Made by a program: the position numbers and the translations under genes. A DNA stretch of 64,000 nucleotides from CAMEON01 sp045128275 (GTDB lineage: Bacteria; Bacillota; Clostridia; Oscillospirales; CAG-272). The notes below the pieces were generated by a model, which was not told the origin of the DNA, did not search any database, and saw only the letters and a list, made by a program, of their open reading frames with translations. Location of the stretch: positions 1 through 64,000 of the forward strand of contig JBGVRH010000063.1 of the NCBI GenBank assembly GCA_045128275.1, read 5' to 3'. Shown one piece after another: positions 42,538 through 50,291 of this stretch. The stretch's first letter is position 1. The number at the start of each line of letters is the position of its first letter.

Positions 42538-42691
42538 GTGTGATTCTCCTTTGTGTTTTAGATTTGAGGAGGAGCGGCGCGGGGCTTTGCAATGCCTATG
42601 TGGGTCTCACTCGCATCCGTTCGCGCTCTTGCCTTGCGTTCTTGCTTTCCCTCTCGGTACTCCCGTCCGCCTTGGCTCATCCTGTGCTTAT

Positions 42692-42818
42692 ATTATACAC
42701 TATTTCGCGTGTATTGTCAAGAGGTTTTTACACTTCTTTTCGTGTAAATCTGCACAAACATTTACATTTATTTTTGTGTATTTTTGCTCTTGAAATAGTG
42801 TATAAAATGTGGTATAAT
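42692..42818. promoter_or_regulatory. Divergent promoters with three tandem operators
   Basis: Minus promoter TTGACA (42715-42720), 17 bp, TATAAT (42692-42697). Plus promoter TTGAAA (42790-42795), 17 bp, TATAAT (42813-42818). Between them are three sites of the form TACAY-N8-GTGTA at 42696-42713, 42729-42746 (flanked by extra TT/AA) and 42763-42780, centres 33-34 bp apart. The first covers the minus -10 and spacer. A lambda-like switch read by the small XRE protein at 42886 is likely. Confidence 0.8.
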
Positions 42819-42885
42819 ATGGGTACAATGGGAGAGGGGATGCCATTAAAAAAGCCCCCGCCCACAGAGAAACGGAGGTATAACC

Positions 42886-43095
42886 ATGCCATTGCAATAC
42901 AAAATTGATGTTTTGGAGGCTCTAAAGGCTAAAGGATTCAACACCACGCGACTACGCCGTGAAAAGCTCCTTGCAGAAGGAACGATCCAAAAGCTACGGG
43001 AGCAAAAGCCGATCAATTGGGAGAACATCGCGCGTATTTGCGAAATGCTCAATTGCCAGCCTAACGATTTTTTGGAATACGTGGATAAACCATGA
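42886..43095 (+). CDS. Minimal Cro/CI-type repressor
   Basis: 69-aa protein consisting of one helix-turn-helix domain (M-P-L-Q-Y-K-I-D-V-L-E-A-L; I-N-W-E-N-I-A-R-I-C-E-M-L-N-C-Q-P-N-D-F-L). Such single-domain XRE proteins bind as dimers to short palindromes. GGAGG lies about 9 bases before the ATG. It is expressed from the plus promoter at 42790-42818, next to three palindromic sites, so it probably represses both divergent promoters. Confidence 0.88.
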   Translation: MPLQYKIDVLEALKAKGFNTTRLRREKLLAEGTIQKLREQKPINWENIARICEMLNCQPNDFLEYVDKP

Positions 43096-43107
43096 CCACC
43101 ACCAAGA

Positions 43108-43134
43108 GGGAGCGGGCGAACCGCTCCCCTTTTT
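43108..43134 (+). terminator. Terminator of the small repressor gene
   Basis: GGGAGCGG (43108-43115), loop GCGAA, CCGCTCCC (43121-43128), then CTTTTT. Confidence 0.9.
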
Positions 43135-43190
43135 GTTTGGTCTCCCTCTGAAAAAGTTAAAACAAATATAAAAATATTTGCCAAAACCTA

Positions 43191-43219
43191 TTGACAAATA
43201 GAATAATATGCGTTATAAT
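43191..43219 (+). promoter_or_regulatory. Sigma-A promoter of hicAB
   Basis: TTGACA (43191-43196), 17 bp, TATAAT (43214-43219), 22 bases before the hicA ATG. Confidence 0.85.
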
Positions 43220-43241
43220 ATAATCACAGGAGGGAAACCTA

Positions 43242-43439
43242 ATGAAAAGTTATTCATCAAGGGAAGTGATCGCCATGTTAAGGGCTGACGGATGGTATTT
43301 AGTAGCCACCGAAGGAAGCCACCACCACTTCAAGCATCCCGACAAAAAGGGAAAGGTAACGGTCAAGCATCCATGCAAGGACATACCGCCAAAGACCTTG
43401 AAGAGCATTTCGATCCAGTCGGGGTTACAGTTTCCGTAA
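43242..43439 (+). CDS. hicA: HicA mRNA interferase toxin
   Basis: 65-aa protein with the double-stranded-RNA-binding-like HicA fold: S-S-R-E-V-I-A-M-L-R-A-D-G-W-Y-L-V, the catalytic-histidine block G-S-H-H-H-F-K-H-P (about 25-33) and K-V-T-V-K-H-P. HicA cleaves mRNAs independently of translation and is neutralised by HicB. AGGAGG precedes the ATG. hicB follows after 42 bases, giving the usual toxin-first order. Confidence 0.93.
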   Translation: MKSYSSREVIAMLRADGWYLVATEGSHHHFKHPDKKGKVTVKHPCKDIPPKTLKSISIQSGLQFP

Positions 43440-43481
43440 TCCCGGCTTCCCCCCTGTACTTCACGAAAGGAGAGCAAGAGC

Positions 43482-43895
43482 ATGAAGAAACCCGATCGTT
43501 ACGTTTATCCCGCCGTGCTGACCTATGAGGACGGCTATGAGATCGCCGTGACCTTCCCCGATCTGCCTGGGTGCGCTACCTCGGGAGAGACCGACACCGA
43601 GGCTCTGATGATGGCCAAAGAGGCGTTAGGACTCCATCTGTGGGGCATGGAGAATGACGGTGACGAACTCCCCGCCCCTTCGCCCATCCGCGATATTGAG
43701 CTGGAGGCGGGGGAAATCGTGGCATTGGTGGAGGTATATATGCCCTCCGTCCGTCTGTCACAGGAAAACCGCTCCGTAAACCGCACCGTGACCCTTCCCG
43801 CATGGCTGAACGCACAGGCCATGGAGCGGGGTGTAAACTTCTCACAGGTGCTACAGGACGCGCTTCGGGCGGAGATCAACAGACCCCGCGTATAA
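43482..43895 (+). CDS. hicB: HicB antitoxin
   Basis: 137-aa antitoxin. The N-terminal partial RNase-H-like domain has Y-V-Y-P-A-V-L-T-Y and F-P-D-L-P-G-C-A-T-S-G (about 25-35), the HicB signature. The C-terminal part (V-N-R-T-V-T-L-P-A-W-L-N and N-F-S-Q-V-L-Q-D-A-L) is a ribbon-helix-helix DNA-binding domain for autoregulation. AAAGGAG precedes the ATG. A good terminator follows at 43905-43932. Confidence 0.93.
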   Translation: MKKPDRYVYPAVLTYEDGYEIAVTFPDLPGCATSGETDTEALMMAKEALGLHLWGMENDGDELPAPSPIRDIELEAGEIVALVEVYMPSVRLSQENRSVNRTVTLPAWLNAQAMERGVNFSQVLQDALRAEINRPRV

Positions 43896-43904
43896 TACCC
43901 ATAA

Positions 43905-43932
43905 AAGGGCGGCAGAAAATGCCGTCCTTTTT
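43905..43932 (+). terminator. Terminator of hicAB
   Basis: AAGGGCGGCA (43905-43914), loop GAAAA, TGCCGTCCTT (43920-43929), then TTT. Confidence 0.85.
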
Positions 43933-43974
43933 GCTTTGAAAACATGGGAAAAAGTCAGCCGTGAGCGGTTGCGG

Positions 43975-44489
43975 TATATAGTCAGAAATTTCAGGTTTTT
44001 TCAGGTTTTCTTCGCTTCGTCTTTGCTTCAAAGCGGTTCACCCTCCGTGCTTCGTCCGCGCTTCGATGGAATTTTTATATAGGCGAAAATGTCAACAAAT
44101 GTCAACAATCGCGCCTTTTTTATACATGACCGCAAAACTCAAAAACGCCCGTTTTTGTCATGGTCTTGATCGGTGCGCGTGAGCGGTTTTCTCTCGGTTC
44201 TCTCTCGCTTCAAAGCGGATCGGGGATAGTATTCCATATAGGCGGAAATATTAGGTTTTCTTAGGTTTTGCGGATGTTGATGGTTGTCCTATATATGCGG
44301 AAACGGAAGGTTTTGTAAGGTTTTCGGCTGTGATCGGCTGTTCTATATAGGCGAAAATATCAACATTCGTCATCATTCGCGCCGCCGCGTACCGTGGGCG
44401 GTTGGTTCCTATATAGGCGAAAACCTCAACATTTCTCATCATTTGTCCGCTCTGATTATCTGCGAAAGGTCAAGTTTTGTCAAGTTCTT
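43975..44489 (-). repeat. Seven-unit array of paired decamers with a TATATAGGCGAAAA box
   Basis: Each unit has a box close to CTATATAGGCGAAAA followed by two near-identical 10-base repeats. Box starts and decamers: 43975 (TTTCAGGTTT twice), 44076 (TGTCAACAAA/TGTCAACAAT), 44235 (TTAGGTTTTC/TTAGGTTTTG), 44290 (GAAGGTTTTG/TAAGGTTTTC), 44344 (TCAACATTCG/TCATCATTCG), 44410 (TCAACATTTC/TCATCATTTG), about 44454 (TCAAGTTTTG/TCAAGTTCTT). The box is conserved while the decamer changes between units but is kept as a pair within each unit. Fills most of a 788-bp gene-free region. Role unknown; iterons of an origin or a regulatory array are possible. Confidence 0.85.
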
Positions 44490-44635
44490 TTTCCTCACTA
44501 AATCGGTGCGTTTCTCTCGCCTCGTTTTCGGTTTGAAGCAAATTGAAGAGCCTACCCCAATCACAAACTTCCGCAGTTTTCGGGTTCAACAAGGGATCCG
44601 CCGCCGTACTCTCTTGAGCGGTTGCCCTAAAGCTG

Positions 44636-44668
44636 AAAAAACATAACCGCCCTCGCAAGGAAGGCGGT
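44636..44668 (-). terminator. Terminator of the Panacea-membrane protein operon
   Basis: Minus strand ACCGCC (44663-44668) pairs with GGCGGT (44646-44651), followed by TATG and T6 (44637-44642). Confidence 0.7.
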
Positions 44669-44683
44669 CATGCTTATGAAACG

Positions 44684-45694
44684 TTATTCAGTTTGCGTAG
44701 ATGTATCTGTGGGTTCGGTTTGAAACTCGGTTGCCCACTCGGTCTCTGTTTCGGGCTCCTGTGTTTCCTCCGCTATGGCCGTTGTTTCGGTTTCAGACAA
44801 TTTGTCCGCGACCTTTTCCAACGGGGGAACAGCAAAGAACGAAGCGATCATCAAAATAAACAGAATGATATTGAGCCAAACGACATGATAGAAGCGCTTG
44901 TAGATGCGTTTGAACCGATGGCATTTGTCGGGACATTCCTGACAGGACGGGGACTTGCAGGCTGCCGCTATGGTCCTCCCGCACAAGCGCCCGATAAAGT
45001 AGATCAGAAGAGACAGGATGTCTACAAAGGCCAAGGCCATAGCGAAGAACGCTACCATAACCTTGTAGAGGGGGACACGGTTCGCCAAGAGTGCCGAAAC
45101 ATTTCCGAGTATCTCCATGGTACCGAAGCAAGCCACAACGATGGCGACGAAGATTCCGAGGACGGCGATAATTTGGGAAAAGATGCTGGATTCAAATGCC
45201 TCGAGCTTCTTCTGAGTACCCATGTATTTTTTCTTTAATTGCTGATAATGTTTGTCTGAAGCTTTTATATTTTCCTCAAATTTCTTAAACTCTTCAGTTT
45301 TTTCAGCAAACTCACCGCGTACCCGATCAACATCTGCGTTCAGGGAAAAGAAGCTATTCATTTGAAGATACTGAAGATCTACATGGTCCTTCAGTTTTCT
45401 CAACTTTTCCATGAAAGCAGCATTATCTCGGTACGGAACGTTAGAATCACAATAACAGATGATTCGATCCAGTGTTATTGAAACCACAATTACAGGATCA
45501 TCTTTCCCAGATGACTGTGACTCTTTTACCAAGTCATAAAGTGTGGATGAAATATTCGCGTATGAGTGTCGAAAGGAATCAATATCATACACGCACTCAT
45601 AAAGAATTTTGGCAAAATCGGGAATATCATCGTCGCTCTTTACTTCTGCAATCAAAGTCAGAAGATCGGATAGTTCTACGTCTCTATTCTTCAT
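44684..45694 (-). CDS. Coiled-coil membrane protein, candidate effector of a Panacea-type module
   Basis: 336-aa protein. Residues 1-120 are soluble and helical; 121-170 form a coiled coil; membrane helices lie at about 171-191, 208-236 and 270-290. A cytoplasmic or luminal loop has C246-x4-C251-x2-C254-x3-C258, which could bind zinc. The tail is Thr/Glu-rich. It starts 3 bases after the stop of the Panacea-domain gene and has no clear ribosome site of its own, so translation is coupled. Panacea proteins neutralise varied toxins, several of them membrane-active; by position this is the toxin partner (inference). No known toxin fold recognised. Confidence 0.65.
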   Translation of the reverse strand: MKNRDVELSDLLTLIAEVKSDDDIPDFAKILYECVYDIDSFRHSYANISSTLYDLVKESQSSGKDDPVIVVSITLDRIICYCDSNVPYRDNAAFMEKLRKLKDHVDLQYLQMNSFFSLNADVDRVRGEFAEKTEEFKKFEENIKASDKHYQQLKKKYMGTQKKLEAFESSIFSQIIAVLGIFVAIVVACFGTMEILGNVSALLANRVPLYKVMVAFFAMALAFVDILSLLIYFIGRLCGRTIAAACKSPSCQECPDKCHRFKRIYKRFYHVVWLNIILFILMIASFFAVPPLEKVADKLSETETTAIAEETQEPETETEWATEFQTEPTDTSTQTE

Positions 45695-45697
45695 AGC

Positions 45698-46132
45698 TTA
45701 TTTGCAAAAATAATCGCGCATATTGCGTACCGTTATCGTCTGCTGCTTATTATCAAAAGCCACTCTCCAAGGCGTACCAGCCCTGTGCGTTTCCTGAACC
45801 AGATCCCACGCGGACTGATCTCCATACCGGCAGATAATCTTGTCAATCACACTTTTGATTTCACCGATAATCGCAGGGGTAGGATACTGCTTGCATATGG
45901 GCGACGCACCATAATGGCGGTATCTCTCGTACACGATACGAACTACGGGACCATAGTTCCAAACTTCAATCGTGTCCTGAAAAGCGATCTCACCATGTTC
46001 CTTTAATGCTTCTCCTTGGACGAAATACAGCATCTTCTGCAATTTCAAGTTTGAAACAGGTGTTCCGTTTTCATAAGAAACCGTAATAATATACTCCGCA
46101 ATTTTCATAGCAGTAGAAGTATTAAAACGCAT
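45698..46132 (-). CDS. Panacea-domain (SocA/DUF4065) antitoxin
   Basis: 144-aa protein with the Panacea signature: A-E-Y-I-I-T-V-S, L-K-L-Q-K-M-L-Y-F-V-Q-G-E (about 28-40), E-V-W-N-Y-G-P-V-V-R-I-V-Y (about 56-68), and W-D-L-V-Q-E-T-H near the end. Such proteins act as antitoxins in PanAT pairs and as protease adaptors (SocA). GGAGGTGA precedes ATG 46132. Promoter: minus strand TTGACA (46249-46254), 17 bp, TATGGT (46226-46231). First gene of a two-gene operon with the membrane protein. Confidence 0.85.
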   Translation of the reverse strand: MRFNTSTAMKIAEYIITVSYENGTPVSNLKLQKMLYFVQGEALKEHGEIAFQDTIEVWNYGPVVRIVYERYRHYGASPICKQYPTPAIIGEIKSVIDKIICRYGDQSAWDLVQETHRAGTPWRVAFDNKQQTITVRNMRDYFCK

Positions 46133-46225
46133 GAATCACTCACCTCCCATTTCGTTAAAAAATAACACAAAATCATACAATTCGACACAGTACGGTAAAA
46201 TCAATACCAACGAGTGTAATATAAA

Positions 46226-46254
46226 ACCATACCATACTATTATCATTTTGTCAA
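46226..46254 (-). promoter_or_regulatory. Promoter of the Panacea module
   Basis: Minus strand TTGACA (46249-46254), 17 bp, TATGGT (46226-46231). A second TTGACA and a TATAAT (46261-46292) lie further upstream at a non-standard spacing. The rest of the 46133-46441 gap is AT-rich and holds no further gene. Confidence 0.65.
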
Positions 46255-46441
46255 GTACATTATAACATAATTTTGTAAACATTTCTTGTCAACGCAATGA
46301 ACAAATGCAATATTTTGTCATATCTTGGCAGATTTTTGACACATTTGTGTCATTTTAGCCGTACGGAACAAAATGGGTCCCCACGGTACCGCGAGCCGTG
46401 CTATAATACAGTATAAGCAAAAAACAGAAAGGAGGTGCCCC

Positions 46442-46591
46442 ATGTCCCATACCCCATCCCCTCGTCCCCTCTTCGGCAGAGAGAAGATCACCTCGTCGGT
46501 ATCCCGCGTGGACACCTCTAACGTGGTCTGCGTGCCGGAGTTTGCCCCAAAGGCCAACGCAAAGGAAACGCAACGCCGAGAATGCCCCTAA
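46442..46591 (+). CDS. 49-aa protein, unknown
   Basis: Short ORF beginning M-S-H-T-P-S-P-R-P-L-F-G-R-E-K-I with a very good ribosome site (AAAGGAGG, 6 bases before the ATG) and a TATAAT box (46402-46407) upstream, though its -35 is poor. One Cys pair, otherwise polar. Transcribed toward the end of the replication/tail operon. Probably real because of the ribosome site; function unknown. Confidence 0.5.
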   Translation: MSHTPSPRPLFGREKITSSVSRVDTSNVVCVPEFAPKANAKETQRRECP

Positions 46592-46710
46592 AAGCCCGTA
46601 GAGCGGTTTCCTATTTTGGCGTGCAAATGGTGCAATTTGTGCAATAAACGCCACACGCAAAGAATACGGGGCAAATTCGGGCATTGTGGCCGCTCATGCT
46701 CCGCTCAAAA

Positions 46711-46735
46711 GAAAAATCCCCCTATTTCGGGGGAT
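46711..46735 (-). terminator. Terminator of the excisionase-to-tail operon
   Basis: Minus strand ATCCCCC (46729-46735) pairs with GGGGGAT (46716-46722), then TTTTTCTTTT. The arm overlaps the stop codon of the last gene. Confidence 0.85.
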
Positions 46736-47247
46736 CAATCGTAAATGTGGGCGGTAGCAATTGCCCAGTAAATTCTTCGGGCACGGGAGAGCCAGCCGTA
46801 AACCGTGGAGCGGGAAACATAGTGGGTCATGCAGAATTTCGTGATTCTGCTGTCAATATCACTCTTGTGGAGCGGTTCCGTAGGGCGGACAAAGTACACG
46901 GCTTTCACGGCTTCGATGATCCACGGCTTTTCCATAGCCCGTAATACGGATAGGGTTTGTGAAACGAACACCTCACACGGAATGTCGCGGGGATCCACTT
47001 CGCTGATCCGTGGAGCGGTTTCGCCGTTGGCGGCGTACCGTCGGAATGCCTCGGTTATTTGGGCGCGTTCCGCTCTTCCCAATCGGGGCGGCTCACGGTG
47101 TCGCAAACCGCCCCTTTCTTCATTGCCCGCGCTTGTACATGGCTGGGGATCCTTCGCGCTTCGCTCGGGCTTTGTTTGAGATTTTCTCCTCGGTTCCTCC
47201 TTGCTTTCTTTGCGGGATTCCTCTTGGTTTGCTCTTGCTTCAAGCAT
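46735..47247 (-). CDS. Putative phage late-type regulator with C-terminal helix-turn-helix
   Basis: 170-aa protein. The first 55 residues are Lys/Glu/Arg/Ser-rich. The C-terminal third contains S-D-I-D-S-R-I-T-K-F-C and V-S-R-S-T-V-Y-G-W-L-S-R-A-R-R, a sigma-region-4-like or ArpU-like helix-turn-helix seen in phage late transcription activators. It overlaps the tail gene by 8 bases with no separate ribosome site, so it is translationally coupled. Family assignment is by motif only. Confidence 0.55.
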   Translation of the reverse strand: MLEARANQEESRKESKEEPRRKSQTKPERSAKDPQPCTSAGNEERGGLRHREPPRLGRAERAQITEAFRRYAANGETAPRISEVDPRDIPCEVFVSQTLSVLRAMEKPWIIEAVKAVYFVRPTEPLHKSDIDSRITKFCMTHYVSRSTVYGWLSRARRIYWAIATAHIYD

Positions 47248-50176
47248 GGTTCATTCGGTTGCGCTTGAAGTTGAAATAGATCCGATTCGGTGCTATACGG
47301 CCATTCTTGCCCAGCATAAACCGCCCGCCCTTGATGATTGCCCAAGACTCAAAGCCCGTGGGCGGTGTGCCGACATAGGTCAGACAGCCGTTGACCGTGT
47401 CCACGGTGATGGGGAAGGTGGCAAGGTAGCCTTTCACATCCGTCGTTCCCGTGAGCTGGTTGATTCTACGGCCATAGAAATAGATCTGTGCCGAGGTGGC
47501 CATCTGGGATTGACGGACGGCGGCACAATGGTACGCGATGCCGTCACCGATGATCAGCCCGTCGTTGGTGATGTAGTGGAGCTGGTAGGAGAGACATCCC
47601 GCGTCTGCGCTGTCCTTGTGCCATAGGACGGGGTATTTGCCTGTATTGACCATTACCGTGCCCCCGCTGATTCCCGAAGATTCGGGGAGATTGTGGGCGG
47701 TCTGAAGGGCATTGGAAGAGGTTGCACCCGTCAAGAGCCTAAAGCCTACCGAGTGGGCTTGTGCATAGAAGGGATCGCCGTATGGGACGTAATCTTGGAC
47801 GCGGTAGGAGGCCACGGAATCGGGGATAAAGGGGTGTTTCATGGTTCCGCCCGTGGAGGACTTGGAGCCAGCGGCAAAATTATCTTCCATCCGCCAGCCG
47901 AAGTACAGGGATGTACCAAGCGCAAGGGAGATCACGGGCAAAGCCACGGGCTTGGAGGTGATGGGGTTGCCGTCCTCATCGTAGGTGGTGACCTCGGCAA
48001 GGCTCGCATCTTTCCCGCCCGATTGGCTGGAGAACGCCCGCATTACCTCGTTACGGAGGGCGACGGTCATGGCGGTGTTGGCATCGTCGGCGGTCTTTGC
48101 GCCGACCTCGCAAAACTCCTCCAGCACCGTGTAGCGATCCTCCGATGCGGGGATCTCAAACTGGCGGATGGCGTTATTGATTTCCACCCTCGCGCCGAGC
48201 TGGTTGTAGCCCGTTGACAGGGCAATATTGGCCAGCACGAAGTCATGGTAGATCCGCGCCGTCACGGAGGAGATGTAGTTGTCATCATCGTAGAGAGTGC
48301 CAGGGGAAGGAACGTCCTCCAGCCGTCTGAACATATACATCATGGAGTCCGAGGAGGAGGCCATCATGGCAAGCTGACCGCGTAAATTTTCCCCAAACTG
48401 ACGGGACGACAATTTATTCGCGGACTGGTTGTGCGCCAGAACCGAAGGAAACGCGCCGTCATAGGTGGGCTTGTACTGGCGTACACGCGCCGTGACGGAC
48501 GGAATATAGGTGATGCGGAACATGAGATTGGGGTAATCCAGACCCCGCAGAATGCCCGAAGGTGCGCCTGTGACGGCGGTGATGACGTTAGTGATGGAGT
48601 AATCCTCAAAGGCGTTGAGTGCGCTTGCGGCGGCATCCTGCGCCTTGTACCACAGACCTTCAATGTTGGGTGCGCCCTGCTTATAATACAGAGCATAGGT
48701 CTTGGAGGTGGGGTATGCGCCCGAGAATCCCGAGAGGATGTCATACTCGGACTTTTCAAAGATGTACGGGGTAATGTCGCCCCCTGCGTAGGTCTTGCCG
48801 CCTACGGTAAAGGAGCCGACCTCCACCTTGAGGAGCTTTTCCACAGGGTGGGAGGTCTTGATGATGCCCGTCCCCTCGGTGATGCGTACATCCTCGGTTG
48901 CGGCGCGGATGGACATATACCCTCCCCCGAAAGGCTCGGTCATGCTTCCGTCCGCCTCATCGTCAAGGTTGACGAGGTTTGCGGCGAGAGCTTCAAGCCC
49001 TGCGGTGTAGTCGCCCACGGTGATGGTGGACGCGCCTCCGTAGCGCGTACCCTTGGAAAGGTCTGCCCGATCCAGCCCGCCCAGCTCGTCGAACTCGATA
49101 TAATCAAGCCCGTCGGTGAGGTCATGGACGGCGCGGGGGATGGCGTGGACGTACTGGCCGACCTCTCGCAAGCATTCCCACAAGCTCCGACCGTTGGAGA
49201 AGCGGAACTCTGGGGCGGCCTTTTGGAAAATCTTCCTCTGCTCCTCGCTCTTGTAGCGGAGGCGGTAGCGGGGGGAGTCAAGGCCTTCTCGGAGGGTTTC
49301 GGAGGTGTCAAGGAGGATTTCCACCACATCCTCGACGGTGTATGGGTCACGGGTGACAGGATCGGCAACATTTAGAATATCAAATAAGACTCCATATTTC
49401 GGTGTCCCATTCGCCATTTTCAAAAGAGCAATAATTGTATATACTCCCTCTTTTGTGTTATCTACTGTAAAGGATTCCGAGATTCCAATGTCGTTTTTCT
49501 CTAAAATCAAAGTCGATTCATTCTTGGGAGTGAATCGCACAACTCCTTTAGTACTTGTTTCTACATAGGTAAGAGCCGTCTCTTTTTTGTTGTAGTATAT
49601 TTTTACATCGCCTTTTGTCAAATCCGTGCCAGGAGAGATTGATATGTGCTTATCAAAATCTACAAAAGATGAGAATGGGTAAAATGTCATGCTTCCTCTA
49701 ATGATTGGCGATGAAAAACTACCAGATTTCATCAATTCAGGTTCAAACCCGCTGTCCGGAATTGGATAGTCAAACCAAGCCAAATTTCCGATTTTTGGCA
49801 AAAACAAATAATAAGGCCTCGTTGCTCCGTCTGTGTAATCCTTCACAATCGGATTAGTGAACGCCTTATCCCCACACAGAATCCGCTCGGTCTCCTTGGT
49901 GTACTCCATTACGGTGACGGTGTGCTTGTAGCGATTCGCGCCGATCTTTTCTTCCACCTCATCGATGGCCACGATCCAGCTCATGGCGTGGTCTCCTCGC
50001 CCGATCTCCACGGGGGTGAAGGGGGCGAAAGGTTCCTTGCGGCGGGTGTTCGGCAGGTCCACCACGGCGAAATCAAGGGTCTCGTCAAGGGCTTTTTGGA
50101 CAACGAATGGAAAGGTGAAATACTCGGTGTAATCCTCGCCGCCGATGATGAGGCGGTTGTATTTGGTGTTAATCAT
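47240..50176 (-). CDS. Phage tail hub/tip-like protein (Tal/gp27-like N-terminus)
   Basis: 978-aa protein. The N-terminal region (E-Y-F-T-F-P-F-V-V-Q-K-A-L-D-E-T-L-D; F-T-P-V-E-I; W-I-V-A-I-D-E-V-E-E; Y-T-K-E-T-E-R) resembles the baseplate hub/tail-associated proteins of Gram-positive siphophages. The rest is beta-rich with Gly-Thr-Gly stretches, as in receptor-binding tips. No signal peptide or membrane helix. GGAGG precedes the ATG. It is the only virion-type gene in the element: no capsid, portal, tape-measure or terminase gene accompanies it, which is odd. It follows the DnaC-like gene in one operon. Confidence 0.7.
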   Translation of the reverse strand: MINTKYNRLIIGGEDYTEYFTFPFVVQKALDETLDFAVVDLPNTRRKEPFAPFTPVEIGRGDHAMSWIVAIDEVEEKIGANRYKHTVTVMEYTKETERILCGDKAFTNPIVKDYTDGATRPYYLFLPKIGNLAWFDYPIPDSGFEPELMKSGSFSSPIIRGSMTFYPFSSFVDFDKHISISPGTDLTKGDVKIYYNKKETALTYVETSTKGVVRFTPKNESTLILEKNDIGISESFTVDNTKEGVYTIIALLKMANGTPKYGVLFDILNVADPVTRDPYTVEDVVEILLDTSETLREGLDSPRYRLRYKSEEQRKIFQKAAPEFRFSNGRSLWECLREVGQYVHAIPRAVHDLTDGLDYIEFDELGGLDRADLSKGTRYGGASTITVGDYTAGLEALAANLVNLDDEADGSMTEPFGGGYMSIRAATEDVRITEGTGIIKTSHPVEKLLKVEVGSFTVGGKTYAGGDITPYIFEKSEYDILSGFSGAYPTSKTYALYYKQGAPNIEGLWYKAQDAAASALNAFEDYSITNVITAVTGAPSGILRGLDYPNLMFRITYIPSVTARVRQYKPTYDGAFPSVLAHNQSANKLSSRQFGENLRGQLAMMASSSDSMMYMFRRLEDVPSPGTLYDDDNYISSVTARIYHDFVLANIALSTGYNQLGARVEINNAIRQFEIPASEDRYTVLEEFCEVGAKTADDANTAMTVALRNEVMRAFSSQSGGKDASLAEVTTYDEDGNPITSKPVALPVISLALGTSLYFGWRMEDNFAAGSKSSTGGTMKHPFIPDSVASYRVQDYVPYGDPFYAQAHSVGFRLLTGATSSNALQTAHNLPESSGISGGTVMVNTGKYPVLWHKDSADAGCLSYQLHYITNDGLIIGDGIAYHCAAVRQSQMATSAQIYFYGRRINQLTGTTDVKGYLATFPITVDTVNGCLTYVGTPPTGFESWAIIKGGRFMLGKNGRIAPNRIYFNFKRNRMNHA

Positions 50177-50291
50177 GTAGCTCCTCCTTTACTGTTTGGC
50201 ATTTCAATTTGAACCGCAACAACGCCCCCAACGGCTTCGGATTCGTTGGGGGTGCTTACGCGGCGGCGGTTGGTGGTTTACGGCTCTTTGC

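Noticed and set aside
44251..44442. 63-codon minus-strand ORF across the decamer array
   Set aside because: Its repeated F-A-Y-I peptide pattern is produced by the DNA repeats; no ribosome site.
43975..44489. CRISPR array
   Set aside because: The repeated box is short, spacing is irregular (about 45 to 160 bp), the following decamers are tandem duplicates and not unique spacers, and no cas gene is present.
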